Assembly: GCF_035975855.1 (NCBI RefSeq)
Contig: NZ_CP109055.1
Coordinates: 6,944,001 to 7,008,000 of the forward strand
Length of the DNA: 64,000 nt
Source: Streptomyces sp. NBC_01304
GTDB taxonomy: Bacteria > Actinomycetota > Actinomycetes > Streptomycetales > Streptomycetaceae
Direction of reading: 5' to 3'
Part shown: positions 8,058 to 16,161 of the stretch, piece by piece
How the letters are laid out: every line of letters begins with the position of its first letter
Position numbering within the stretch: position 1 is the stretch's first letter
Notes under the pieces: generated by a model
The model's input: only the letters and a program-made list of their open reading frames with translations
Databases searched by the model: none
What the model was told of the DNA's origin: nothing
Program-made: the position numbers and the translations under genes

Positions 8058-10313
8058 ATGTCGAACCCGACTGCGACCAATCAGGGGACCAACCCGGCCG
8101 TCCCCCAGCCGCGCCTCGCGGTGCTAGAGGGAGTCCTCGAGCGCATCACGTACGCCAACGAGGAGAACGGCTACACGGTCGCCCGAGTGGACACCGGAAG
8201 AGGCGCCGGCGACCTGCTCACCGTGGTCGGCTCGCTGCTCGGCGCCCAGGTGGGGGAGTCCCTGCGGATGGAGGGCCGCTGGGGCTCGCATGCGCAGTAC
8301 GGCAAGCAGTTCACCGTGGAGAACTACACGACGGTCCTGCCCGCCACCGTCCAAGGCATCCGCCGCTATCTGGGATCAGGCCTGGTCAAAGGCATCGGGC
8401 CGGTCTTCGCCGACCGGATCACGCAGCACTTCGGCCTGGACACCCTCGACATCATCGAGCAGGAGCCGAAGCGCCTCATCGAGGTCCCCGGTCTCGGCCC
8501 CAAGCGGACCAAGAAGATCGCCGACGCCTGGGAGGAGCAGAAGGCGATCAAGGAGGTCATGCTCTTCCTGCAGTCGGTGGAGGTGTCGACCTCCATCGCC
8601 GTACGCACCTACAAGAAGTACGGCGACGCCTCGATCTCGATAGTGAAGAACGAGCCGTACCGCCTGGCCGCCGACGTCTGGGGCATCGGCTTCCTCACCG
8701 CCGACCGCATCGCCCAGTCCGTCGGCATCCCGCACGACAGCCCGGAGCGCGTGAAGGCCGGCCTGCAGTACGCGCTGTCGCAGTCCACCGACCAGGGCCA
8801 CTGCTTCCTGCCCGAGGAGCAGCTGATCGCGGACTCCGTGAAGCTGCTGCAGGTCGACACCGGCCTGGTCATCGACTGCCTGGCCGAGCTCGCCACCGAG
8901 GAGGAGGGCGTCGTGCGCGAGCAGGTGCCCGGACCCGACGGAGGCGAGCCGGTCACCGCCGTCTACCTGGTGCCCTTCCACCGCGCCGAGCTCTCCCTCT
9001 CCGCACAGCTGCTGCGCCTCCTGCGCACCGCCGACGACCGCATGCCCGCCTTCCGGGACGTGGCCTGGGACAAGGCCCTCGCGTGGCTGAAGACCCGTAC
9101 CGGCGCCGAGCTCGCCCCCGAGCAGGAGCAGGCGGTCCGCCTCGCCCTCACCCGGAAGGTCGCCGTCCTCACCGGCGGGCCCGGCTGCGGCAAGTCCTTC
9201 ACGGTCCGCTCGATCGTCGAGCTGGCCCGCGCCAAGCACGCCAAGGTCGTCCTCGCCGCCCCCACGGGGCGGGCCGCCAAGCGCCTGGCCGAGCTCACCG
9301 GAGCCGATGCGTCCACCGTGCACCGCCTCCTGGAACTCAAGCCCGGCGGCGACGCGGCGTACGACCGGGACCGCCCCCTGGACGCCGACCTGGTGGTGGT
9401 GGACGAGGCCTCCATGCTGGATCTGCTTCTGGCCAACAAGCTGGTGAAGGCCGTGGCTCCCGGCGCCCACCTGCTCCTGGTCGGGGACGTCGACCAGCTG
9501 CCCAGCGTCGGCGCCGGAGAGGTGCTGCGGGACCTGCTCGCCGAGGGCAGCCCCGTCCCCGCCGTGCGGCTGACCCGGATCTTCCGCCAGGCACAGCAGT
9601 CGGGCGTCGTCACCAACGCCCACCGCATCAACTCCGGGCAGCATCCGCTCACTCAGGGCCTGGGGGACTTCTTCCTGTTCATCGAGGACGAGAACGAAGA
9701 GGCGGGGCGGCTCACCGTGGACGTGGCCGCCCGTCGGATTCCGGCCAAATTCGGGCTCGACCCCCGGCGCGACATCCAGGTGCTCGCCCCCATGCACCGC
9801 GGCCCGGCCGGCGCCGGCACGCTCAACGGCCTGCTGCAGCAGGCGATCACCCCCGCCTGCCCCGACCTGCCCGAGAAGAGATTCGGCGGCCGCACCTTCC
9901 GCGTCGGCGACAAGGTCACCCAGATCCGGAACAACTACGACAAGGGGAAGAACGGCGTCTTCAACGGCACGGTGGGCGTCGTCACCGCGCTGAACCTCGA
10001 CGACCAGCGGCTGACCGTACTGACGGACGAGGACGAGGAGGTGCCGTACGACTTCGACGAACTGGACGAGCTGGCGCACGCGTACGCGGTCACCATCCAC
10101 CGCTCGCAGGGCAGCGAGTACCCGGCCGTCGTGATCCCGGTCACCACCGGAGCCTGGATGATGCTCCAACGGAACTTGCTCTACACGGCGGTTACCCGCG
10201 CCAAGAAGCTGGTCGTCCTCGTCGGCTCGCGCAAGGCTGTAGGGCAGGCGGTGCGCACGGTTTCCGCGGGCAGACGCTGTACGGCCCTTGACCACAGGCT
10301 CCGTCACAACTGA
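8058..10313 (+). CDS. recD2: RecD2-type SF1B DNA helicase
   Basis: 751 residues, the usual RecD2/YrrC length. The N-terminus holds an OB-like region and tandem helix-hairpin-helix motifs (VPGLGPKRTKKIADAW around 150; LAADVWGIGFLTADRIAQ around 215) that distinguish RecD2 from RecBCD-type RecD. The helicase core has Walker A GGPGCGKSF (about 375), Walker B VVDEASML, GDVDQLPSVG, and the C-terminal YAVTIHRSQGSEYP plus LLYTAVTRAKK motifs. It should be a 5'-3' DNA helicase acting in repair or replication-fork maintenance without RecB/RecC partners. DnaA boxes sit in its upstream region. The ATG has only a weak ribosome site. Confidence 0.93.
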   Translation: MSNPTATNQGTNPAVPQPRLAVLEGVLERITYANEENGYTVARVDTGRGAGDLLTVVGSLLGAQVGESLRMEGRWGSHAQYGKQFTVENYTTVLPATVQGIRRYLGSGLVKGIGPVFADRITQHFGLDTLDIIEQEPKRLIEVPGLGPKRTKKIADAWEEQKAIKEVMLFLQSVEVSTSIAVRTYKKYGDASISIVKNEPYRLAADVWGIGFLTADRIAQSVGIPHDSPERVKAGLQYALSQSTDQGHCFLPEEQLIADSVKLLQVDTGLVIDCLAELATEEEGVVREQVPGPDGGEPVTAVYLVPFHRAELSLSAQLLRLLRTADDRMPAFRDVAWDKALAWLKTRTGAELAPEQEQAVRLALTRKVAVLTGGPGCGKSFTVRSIVELARAKHAKVVLAAPTGRAAKRLAELTGADASTVHRLLELKPGGDAAYDRDRPLDADLVVVDEASMLDLLLANKLVKAVAPGAHLLLVGDVDQLPSVGAGEVLRDLLAEGSPVPAVRLTRIFRQAQQSGVVTNAHRINSGQHPLTQGLGDFFLFIEDENEEAGRLTVDVAARRIPAKFGLDPRRDIQVLAPMHRGPAGAGTLNGLLQQAITPACPDLPEKRFGGRTFRVGDKVTQIRNNYDKGKNGVFNGTVGVVTALNLDDQRLTVLTDEDEEVPYDFDELDELAHAYAVTIHRSQGSEYPAVVIPVTTGAWMMLQRNLLYTAVTRAKKLVVLVGSRKAVGQAVRTVSAGRRCTALDHRLRHN

Positions 10314-10320
10314 CGATTCG

Positions 10321-10367
10321 CCTGCGTGATCGTTGATCGATCATCCCGGTGGTAAACATCACGCAGG
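10321..10367. promoter_or_regulatory. Inverted repeats between recD2 and citrate synthase
   Basis: CCTGCGTGAT (10321-10330) is exactly complementary to ATCACGCAGG (10358-10367), and a 10-bp palindrome TGATCGATCA (10334-10343) lies within. It may end recD2 transcription or be an operator for the citrate synthase promoter; the loop has no T-run, so I cannot decide. Confidence 0.4.
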
Positions 10368-10536
10368 CCTTCCGGAACCGGGGCGAACGGGGCAGGATGA
10401 GCAGGCTGACGGCACTGAGTGCCGTCAATAGGCCCAATGGTCGACCCCGAGTGCACTCTGCTGGGCCAAGTGGGGGATGGTAGAGAACAGTCAGGGCACC
10501 TCGAAGAAGAGGCACTACGTCGGTGAGGGACGAGAC

Positions 10537-11835
10537 GTGAGCGAGCACAACGACAACGCGGTTGTACTGCGGTACGGCGATGACGAATTCACCTACCCGG
10601 TGATCGACAGCACCGTCGGCGACAAGGGCTTCGACATCGGGAAGCTCCGTACCAACACCGGACTGGTGACCCTCGACAGCGGATATGGCAACACCGCCGC
10701 CTATAAATCCGCCGTCACCTATCTCGATGGCGAGAAGGGCATCCTCCGCTACCGCGGCTACCCGATCGAGCAGCTGGCCGAGCGCTCCACCTTCGTCGAG
10801 GTGGCGTACCTGCTGATCAACGGCGAGCTGCCGACGGTCGACGAGCTCGCGACGTTCCGCAACGAGATCACCCAGCACACGCTGCTGCACGAGGACGTCA
10901 AGCGCTTCTACGACGGCTTCCCGCGTGACGCGCACCCGATGGCGATGCTGTCCTCCGTGGTCAGCGCCCTGTCGACGTTCTACCAGGACAGCCACAACCC
11001 GTTCGACGAGAAGCAGCGCCACCTCTCGACGATCCGGCTGCTCGCGAAGCTTCCGACGATCGCCGCGTACGCGTACAAGAAGTCGATCGGCCACCCGGTG
11101 GTCTACCCGAGCAACAGCCTCGGGTACGTCGAGAACTTCCTGCGCATGACCTTCTCGGTGCCGGCCGCCGAGTACGAGCTGGACCCGGTCGTCGTCTCGG
11201 CGCTGGACAAGCTGCTGATCCTGCACGCCGACCACGAGCAGAACTGTTCGACCTCGACCGTGCGTCTGGTCGGCTCCTCGCAGGCCAACATGTTCGCGTC
11301 GATCTCCGCCGGCATCTCCGCGCTCTGGGGCCCGCTGCACGGCGGCGCCAACCAGTCGGTGCTCGAGATGCTCGAGGGCATCCGCGACTCGGGCAACGAC
11401 GTGGACACCTTCATCCGCAAGGTGAAGAACAAGGAGGACGGCGTACGCCTGATGGGCTTCGGCCACCGGGTGTACAAGAACTTCGACCCGCGCGCGCAGA
11501 TCATCAAGGCCGCCGCGCACGACGTTCTCTCCGCCCTCGGCAAGTCCGACGAGCTGCTCGACATCGCGCTCAAGCTGGAGGAGCACGCGCTGAACGACGA
11601 CTACTTCGTCGAGCGCAAGCTCTACCCCAACGTGGACTTCTACACGGGCCTCATCTACCGCGCGATGGGCTTCCCGACCGAGATGTTCACCGTGCTCTTC
11701 GCGCTCGGCCGGCTGCCCGGCTGGATCGCCCAGTGGCACGAGATGATCAAGGAGCCGGGTTCCCGCATCGGCCGCCCGCGCCAGATCTACACGGGCGTCG
11801 TCGAGCGCGACTTCGTGCCGGTCGAGGCTCGCTAG
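10537..11835 (+). CDS. gltA: Citrate synthase
   Basis: 432 residues. It condenses oxaloacetate and acetyl-CoA to citrate, the entry to the TCA cycle. All active-site elements are present: HADHEQNCSTSTVR, the catalytic His loop GPLHGGANQSVLEML, GFGHRVYKNFDPRA and the catalytic Asp in PNVDFYTGL. The sequence is the long hexameric (type II) form. An in-frame ATG occurs at 10477, but GTG 10537 is preferred: GAGGGA lies about 6 nt upstream and the family usually begins just before the VVLRYGDDEFTYPVIDSTVG strand. The gene stands alone. Confidence 0.95.
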   Translation: MSEHNDNAVVLRYGDDEFTYPVIDSTVGDKGFDIGKLRTNTGLVTLDSGYGNTAAYKSAVTYLDGEKGILRYRGYPIEQLAERSTFVEVAYLLINGELPTVDELATFRNEITQHTLLHEDVKRFYDGFPRDAHPMAMLSSVVSALSTFYQDSHNPFDEKQRHLSTIRLLAKLPTIAAYAYKKSIGHPVVYPSNSLGYVENFLRMTFSVPAAEYELDPVVVSALDKLLILHADHEQNCSTSTVRLVGSSQANMFASISAGISALWGPLHGGANQSVLEMLEGIRDSGNDVDTFIRKVKNKEDGVRLMGFGHRVYKNFDPRAQIIKAAAHDVLSALGKSDELLDIALKLEEHALNDDYFVERKLYPNVDFYTGLIYRAMGFPTEMFTVLFALGRLPGWIAQWHEMIKEPGSRIGRPRQIYTGVVERDFVPVEAR

Positions 11836-11845
11836 CGCCTTCCGG

Positions 11846-11917
11846 CGTGGGGCGGGGTAAGGGTTTTTTCCTGGGGCTCCGCCCCAGACCCCGGTCCTCA
11901 AACGCCGGACGGCTCAG
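11846..11917 (-). repeat. Dispersed repeat, copy 3 (reverse orientation)
   Basis: Starting 11 nt after the citrate synthase stop: a G-rich GGGGCGGGGTAAGGG segment, a stem CTGGGGC-TCC-GCCCCAG, then CCTCAAACGCCGGACGGCTC. This is the core of the dispersed family on the opposite strand, followed by minus-strand genes, so it again occupies a convergent junction. Confidence 0.7.
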
Positions 11918-12234
11918 ATACAGAGAAGCGCCCCGCTGCCAGTCCCCCCACGGGCCGGCAATACGGGGCGCTTCCCTTTGTCCCGGTGCGGATTCCCCCC
12001 ACGGGATCCGGCCGGGCGTCTGCGGGTAGTGCACCTGAGGTGTTGCTTCGGGTCTTGCTGTACAGGTCCTGCTGCGTGTCTGCCGGGACGCGCATATACG
12101 GGAGGGCCGCTCAAAGCTCCCCGGTATACGTGCCCCGGCCAACGCGGTTCGAGGACATCCCCCAAGACGTCCTCAAATGTCTGGAACGCCCCCCAAGGCG
12201 TCCCAGCCATCGCACTCTTAGACCCGCGAGCCAT
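11914..12234 (-). CDS. Possible small hypothetical protein (weak)
   Basis: The 527-bp gap between citrate synthase and copA holds one minus-strand frame of 106 codons beginning MARGSKSAMAGTPWGAF. Its first 40 residues look protein-like (aromatic and acidic residues interspersed), but the rest is Arg/Pro/Gly-rich and runs into the dispersed repeat. No Shine-Dalgarno precedes either candidate ATG (12234, 12210), and third-position G+C is lower than in neighbours. I do not recognise the family. Segment 12235-12362 is noticeably A/T-richer than its surroundings and may be promoter sequence or a remnant. Confidence 0.25.
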   Translation of the reverse strand: MARGSKSAMAGTPWGAFQTFEDVLGDVLEPRWPGHVYRGALSGPPVYARPGRHAAGPVQQDPKQHLRCTTRRRPAGSRGGNPHRDKGKRPVLPARGGTGSGALLCI

Positions 12235-12362
12235 GCAAATGGTTACGTTCGGATCTCTGTGATCTACGTCTCTTGCATTTGTCCTCTACGTGCGCAAGGG
12301 CCCCGAATTGATGAACGAGGCCCAAGCGTAAGGGAGTTGTGGGGACGATGTGAAGGTCTCTC

Positions 12363-14675
12363 TTACCTGAAAGTTCGCAGTCGGAGACTGTTGGTCACGA
12401 CAAACACCGATGAAAAGGCCATAGCGGCACCGGCGATCATCGGATTGAGGAGCCCGGCGGCGGCCAGCGGCAGCGCGGCGACGTTGTAGCCGAACGCCCA
12501 GCAGAGATTTCCCTTGATCGTGGCCAGCGTCCGCCGGGCCAATCGGATCGCATCGGCGGCGACCCGGAGGTCGCCGCGGACCAGCGTCAGGTCCCCGGCC
12601 TCGATCGCCGCGTCCGTGCCGGTCCCCATGGCCAGGCCCAGATCGGCGGTGGCAAGGGCGGCCGCGTCGTTCACGCCGTCCCCGACCATCGCGACGACCC
12701 GCCCCTCGGTGCGCAGCCGCTCCACCACCGCGACCTTGTCCTGCGGCAGCGCCTCCGCGTGCACATCGGCGGCGTCGATGCCGACCTCGGCCGCCACCGC
12801 CTCGGCCACCGCCCGGTTGTCGCCGGTGAGCAGCACCGGCCGCAGCCCGAGCGCCCGCAGCTCGCGCACCGCCTGCGCGCTGGTCTCCTTCACCGCGTCG
12901 GCGACCGTGAGCACACCCCGCGCGGCCCCGTCCCAGGCGACCACCACGGCCGTACGTCCCTGGGCTTCGGCCGCCTCCTTGGCGTGGCCGAGCGCGGCGG
13001 GCAGCTCGATGCCCGCCTCGGTGAGCAGCCGCTCCCGTCCGACGAGCACCGCGTGCCCGGCCACCGTGCCGCGCACGCCGAGCCCCGCGACATTCACGAA
13101 GTCCGAGACACCTTCGAAGTGATCGACGCCCGTGGAGCCCTGGGCGGTACCGTCCACCGCCGCCAGGCGCTCCGCGGCCCCCTCGGTGACCGCCCGGGCC
13201 ACGGGGTGCTCAGAGGCGTGTTCCAGGGCCCCGGCGAGGCGCAGGAGTCGGTGCTCCTGGACGCCTTCGGCGACGTACACCTCATGAAGTCGCATCACTC
13301 CGGAGGTGACGGTCCCGGTCTTGTCCAAAACCACAGTGTCCACGCGCCGCGTCGACTCCAGGACCTCCGGTCCCTTGATCAGGATGCCGAGTTGGGCGCC
13401 GCGCCCGGTGCCGACCATGAGCGCGGTGGGCGTGGCCAGGCCGAGGGCGCAGGGGCAGGCGATGATCAGGACGGCGACCGCGGCGGTGAAGGCGGCGGTC
13501 GGGCCCGAGCCGTTGCCGAGCCAGAAGCCGAGGGTGGCGAGGGCGAGGCCGATCACGACCGGGACGAACACGGCGGAGATCTTGTCGGCGAGCCGCTGCA
13601 CCTGCGCCTTGCCGGTCTGCGCGTCCTCGACGAGCTTGGCGATGCGGGCCAGTCGGGTGTCGGCGCCGACCCGGGTCGCGGCCACCACGAGGCGGCCCGA
13701 GGTGTTCAGGCAGCCGCCGGTGACCGTGTCCCCCGCGCCGACGTCGACCGGTACGGACTCGCCGGTGAGCATCGAGGCGTCGACGGCGGACCGGCCCTCA
13801 AGGACGGTCCCGTCGGTCGCGATCTTCTCGCCGGGGCGCACGACGAAGTGGTCGCCGACCGCCAAGGTGCCGATGGGAACGCGCACTTCCGTGCCCGAGC
13901 GAAGCACCGCGACGTCCTTGGCGCCCAGATCGAGCAGCGCCCGCAGCGCCGCGCCGGCCTTCCGCTTGGAGCGGGCCTCCAGGTAACGGCCGAGCAGGAT
14001 GAAGCTGATGACCCCGGCCGCGACCTCCAGATAGATCGTCGAGGAGCCCTCGGTACGCGAGACGGTGAGGTCGAAGCCGTGCCGCATCCCGGGCATCCCC
14101 GCGTCCCCGAAGAACAGCGCCCACAGCGACCACCCGAAGGCCGCGAGCGTGCCGACCGAGACGAGGGTGTCCATGGTGGCGGCGGCATGGCGCGCATTGG
14201 TCCAGGCGGCGCGGTGGAAGGGCAGCCCGCCCCAGACGACGACCGGGGCGGCGAGGGTGAGCGAGAGCCACTGCCAGTTGTCGAACTGCAGGGCCGGGAC
14301 CATCGCCATCAGGACGACGGGCAGCGCGAGCAGCGCCGACACGGTCAGGCGCTGCCGCAGCGCGTCGGCCTCCAGGTCGGTGGTGTCCGGCAGGGGAGGG
14401 GCCGCACCCGTGGCCTCGGGCGGCGCCGGCACGATCTCCTCGGCCGTGTACCCCAGTTTCTCGACCGTCCCGATCAGGTCCGCGACCTCGACCCCGGCGG
14501 CGTACGACACCTTCGCCTTCTCGGTGGCGAGATTGACCGAAGCGGTCACGCCCTCCAGGCGGTTGAGCTTCTTCTCGATGCGGGCCGAGCAGGAGGCGCA
14601 GGTCATCCCGCCGATGGAGAGCTCGACCTCGGAACTGTCCACGGTCGGTATGGGTGGAGTCGCCGTAGGGGGCAT
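12363..14675 (-). CDS. copA: Copper-translocating P1B-type ATPase
   Basis: 770 residues. An N-terminal heavy-metal-associated domain with GGMTCASCSARIEKK is followed by transmembrane helices, the CPC metal-binding helix (CPCALGLATPTALM), the phosphorylation site DKTGTVTSG, and the hinge GDGVNDAAALATADLGLAMG. The CPC motif and single HMA domain mark a Cu(I) exporter of the plasma membrane. ATG 14675 has GGAAG 6 nt upstream. It follows copZ with a hairpin between (14699-14730), and both should be driven from the CsoR-type promoter near 15165. Excess cytoplasmic copper delivered by CopZ would be its substrate. Confidence 0.95.
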   Translation of the reverse strand: MPPTATPPIPTVDSSEVELSIGGMTCASCSARIEKKLNRLEGVTASVNLATEKAKVSYAAGVEVADLIGTVEKLGYTAEEIVPAPPEATGAAPPLPDTTDLEADALRQRLTVSALLALPVVLMAMVPALQFDNWQWLSLTLAAPVVVWGGLPFHRAAWTNARHAAATMDTLVSVGTLAAFGWSLWALFFGDAGMPGMRHGFDLTVSRTEGSSTIYLEVAAGVISFILLGRYLEARSKRKAGAALRALLDLGAKDVAVLRSGTEVRVPIGTLAVGDHFVVRPGEKIATDGTVLEGRSAVDASMLTGESVPVDVGAGDTVTGGCLNTSGRLVVAATRVGADTRLARIAKLVEDAQTGKAQVQRLADKISAVFVPVVIGLALATLGFWLGNGSGPTAAFTAAVAVLIIACPCALGLATPTALMVGTGRGAQLGILIKGPEVLESTRRVDTVVLDKTGTVTSGVMRLHEVYVAEGVQEHRLLRLAGALEHASEHPVARAVTEGAAERLAAVDGTAQGSTGVDHFEGVSDFVNVAGLGVRGTVAGHAVLVGRERLLTEAGIELPAALGHAKEAAEAQGRTAVVVAWDGAARGVLTVADAVKETSAQAVRELRALGLRPVLLTGDNRAVAEAVAAEVGIDAADVHAEALPQDKVAVVERLRTEGRVVAMVGDGVNDAAALATADLGLAMGTGTDAAIEAGDLTLVRGDLRVAADAIRLARRTLATIKGNLCWAFGYNVAALPLAAAGLLNPMIAGAAMAFSSVFVVTNSLRLRTFR

Positions 14676-14698
14676 GGGGTCTTCCTGAGAACGGAACG

Positions 14699-14730
14699 GG
14701 GGATGCGGCGCCGGCAGGCGCCGCATCCCC
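14699..14730 (-). terminator. Strong hairpin between copZ and copA
   Basis: GGGGATGCGGCGCC (14699-14712) and GGCGCCGCATCCCC (14717-14730) form a perfect 14-bp stem with a 4-nt loop, 17 nt after the copZ stop and 24 nt before the copA start. It has no U-tract. It could partly terminate transcription or block 3' decay, so that chaperone mRNA exceeds pump mRNA. Confidence 0.6.
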
Positions 14731-14747
14731 GGATGCGGAAGTGGTGC

Positions 14748-15059
14748 TCAGGCGCGGCCGGTGAGCTCGTAGCCCGCCTCGTCCACGGCGGCGCGCACGG
14801 CCTCGTCGTCGAGCTCGGCCTCGGAGATCACGGTGACCTGGCCGGTGGAGGCGACGGCCTTCACCGAGGTCACGCCGGCGATCTCGGAGATCTCGCTCGA
14901 CACGGCACCCTCGCAGTGACCGCAGGTCATCCCGGTGACCTGGTACACCGTGGTCACGGCGCCCGCCTTCGCCTCGGCCTTGTCGCTGTGGCAGGAGCCG
15001 GTCGGGGAGCAGCAGGAGCCGGTGGTCTCGGCCTGGGGGAGCTCGGTCTGGGCGGTCAT
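14748..15059 (-). CDS. copZ: CopZ-like copper chaperone with Cys-rich N-terminus
   Basis: 103 residues. The C-terminal about 68 residues are a heavy-metal-associated fold with GMTCGHCEGAV, the Cu(I)-binding CxxC loop. Ahead of it is an extension, GSCCSPTGSCHSD, containing three Cys and one His, beyond the minimal CopZ; it could add a second metal site. ATG 15059 has AGGAGA 6 nt upstream. The protein should hand Cu(I) to the downstream ATPase. The promoter and operator lie about 95-120 bp upstream, within the end of the PrsW gene. Confidence 0.9.
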   Translation of the reverse strand: MTAQTELPQAETTGSCCSPTGSCHSDKAEAKAGAVTTVYQVTGMTCGHCEGAVSSEISEIAGVTSVKAVASTGQVTVISEAELDDEAVRAAVDEAGYELTGRA

Positions 15060-15150
15060 GTCGTTCTCCTGTCGAGGGCGTACGTAGACAGTCTGATGAA
15101 GACGTGGCATGAGGGGAAAACCGGGGCGTCCGGTGCTCCCTCATGGACCT

Positions 15151-15180
15151 ACCGTATACCCCTAGGGGGTACGTTTCCAA
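15151..15180 (-). promoter_or_regulatory. copZA promoter with CsoR-type operator in the spacer
   Basis: On the minus strand, TTGGAA (15180-15175) and TACGGT (15156-15151) form -35 and -10 boxes with an 18-bp spacer. The spacer contains TACCCCCTAGGGGTA, a G/C-tract palindrome around a TA centre as in known CsoR sites. Binding here would block RNA polymerase until Cu(I) releases the repressor. No csoR gene is in the window. Confidence 0.75.
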
Positions 15181-16082
15181 GTGGGGTCGCGATGGGCGAG
15201 CGAGCGCGCCCAGGCGAGGCCGATCAGCGAGACCAGGACCATGCCCCCCACCGAGAAGAGCGTGAAGAGGTGCTTCTGCTGGTCAGTGGGCTGCGGCAGA
15301 TATCCCTGGGCGAAGAGCGAGCGGTCCAGATCGCTGGTCGTGAGCATCGCGACGAGCCAGAGCGCGATGCCGTGCGTCGAGTCCCACAGCGCGTGCAGCA
15401 GCGAGACGCCGAGATACGTCCCGATCACCGGCCCCGCGAACCTGAACCGGCCGTCCGGCCGCCGGAAGGACAGCAGTACGGCGCCCGAGATCGCCGTCCA
15501 CAGCCCGTGCCCGAAGGGCGCGAGCACCCCGCGCAGCATCTCCGTCTGCAGCAGCGAACGCAGATCGATGCCCTGCATGGTCACCGCGGCGTTGAAGGCG
15601 TACCCCGCGCTCTCGAACGCGGCGAACCCGAAGCCGACGGACGCGCCGAGCACCACACCCGCGCGCAGCCCGCGGATCTGCGGATAGCGGCGCAGGACCC
15701 ACATCAGCGCGGCCAGCTTCACGGCCTCCTCGATCAGGCCGACGCCGACGTACAGCCAGAGCGAGGGATGCAGCAGGTAGTACTCCATCACCGAGGCGCC
15801 GAGCACCCCGAGGATCCCGCCGACCAGGAAGCAGCCGAGGATCATGCCGATGCTCAGGGTCTGGCTCCCCGCCCCCTGTGGATCGCTCCCGTGCCGTTCG
15901 TACGCCCACAGCACGAAGACGGCCGGCACCAGGAAGCTGCCGAGCAGGATGAGGGTCGGCAGCAGGGTGGTGTTCTTGGTGACGTACGTGATGACCGCGG
16001 TCAGCAGCCACAGGGCGAGGCCGCCCCACAGGCAGCGTCTCCACAGGCCGGGCGAGATCTGCAGGGGTGCGGGCGAGCTCAC
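15162..16082 (-). CDS. PrsW-family intramembrane metalloprotease
   Basis: 306 residues with about eight hydrophobic segments. The family's putative zinc-site motifs appear in order within membrane helices: LIEEAVK (about residue 118), GFAAFESAGY (about 150), GHGLW (about 195) and LLHALWDSTHG (about 235). PrsW relatives cleave anti-sigma factors in membranes; the target here is unknown. The GTG start at 16082 has GGGAGG about 9 nt upstream. Its last codons overlap the copZA -35 box and operator, so its 3' end is under dual constraint. It is divergent from the antiporter gene across an 79-bp shared promoter region. Confidence 0.85.
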   Translation of the reverse strand: MSSPAPLQISPGLWRRCLWGGLALWLLTAVITYVTKNTTLLPTLILLGSFLVPAVFVLWAYERHGSDPQGAGSQTLSIGMILGCFLVGGILGVLGASVMEYYLLHPSLWLYVGVGLIEEAVKLAALMWVLRRYPQIRGLRAGVVLGASVGFGFAAFESAGYAFNAAVTMQGIDLRSLLQTEMLRGVLAPFGHGLWTAISGAVLLSFRRPDGRFRFAGPVIGTYLGVSLLHALWDSTHGIALWLVAMLTTSDLDRSLFAQGYLPQPTDQQKHLFTLFSVGGMVLVSLIGLAWARSLAHRDPTWKRTP

Positions 16083-16161
16083 GGCAGGGGCCTCCCGAAG
16101 CGGCGATGGGGGGTGCGGTCAATTGGGCGGAATTGTCCGGAGCTTATGGTAGACAGCCGTT

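Noticed and set aside
12759..16161. Very long plus-strand frame opposite copA, copZ and prsW
   Set aside because: Composition is His/Arg/Gly/Asp-rich as expected for the complement of high-GC genes; the minus-strand genes have all family motifs.
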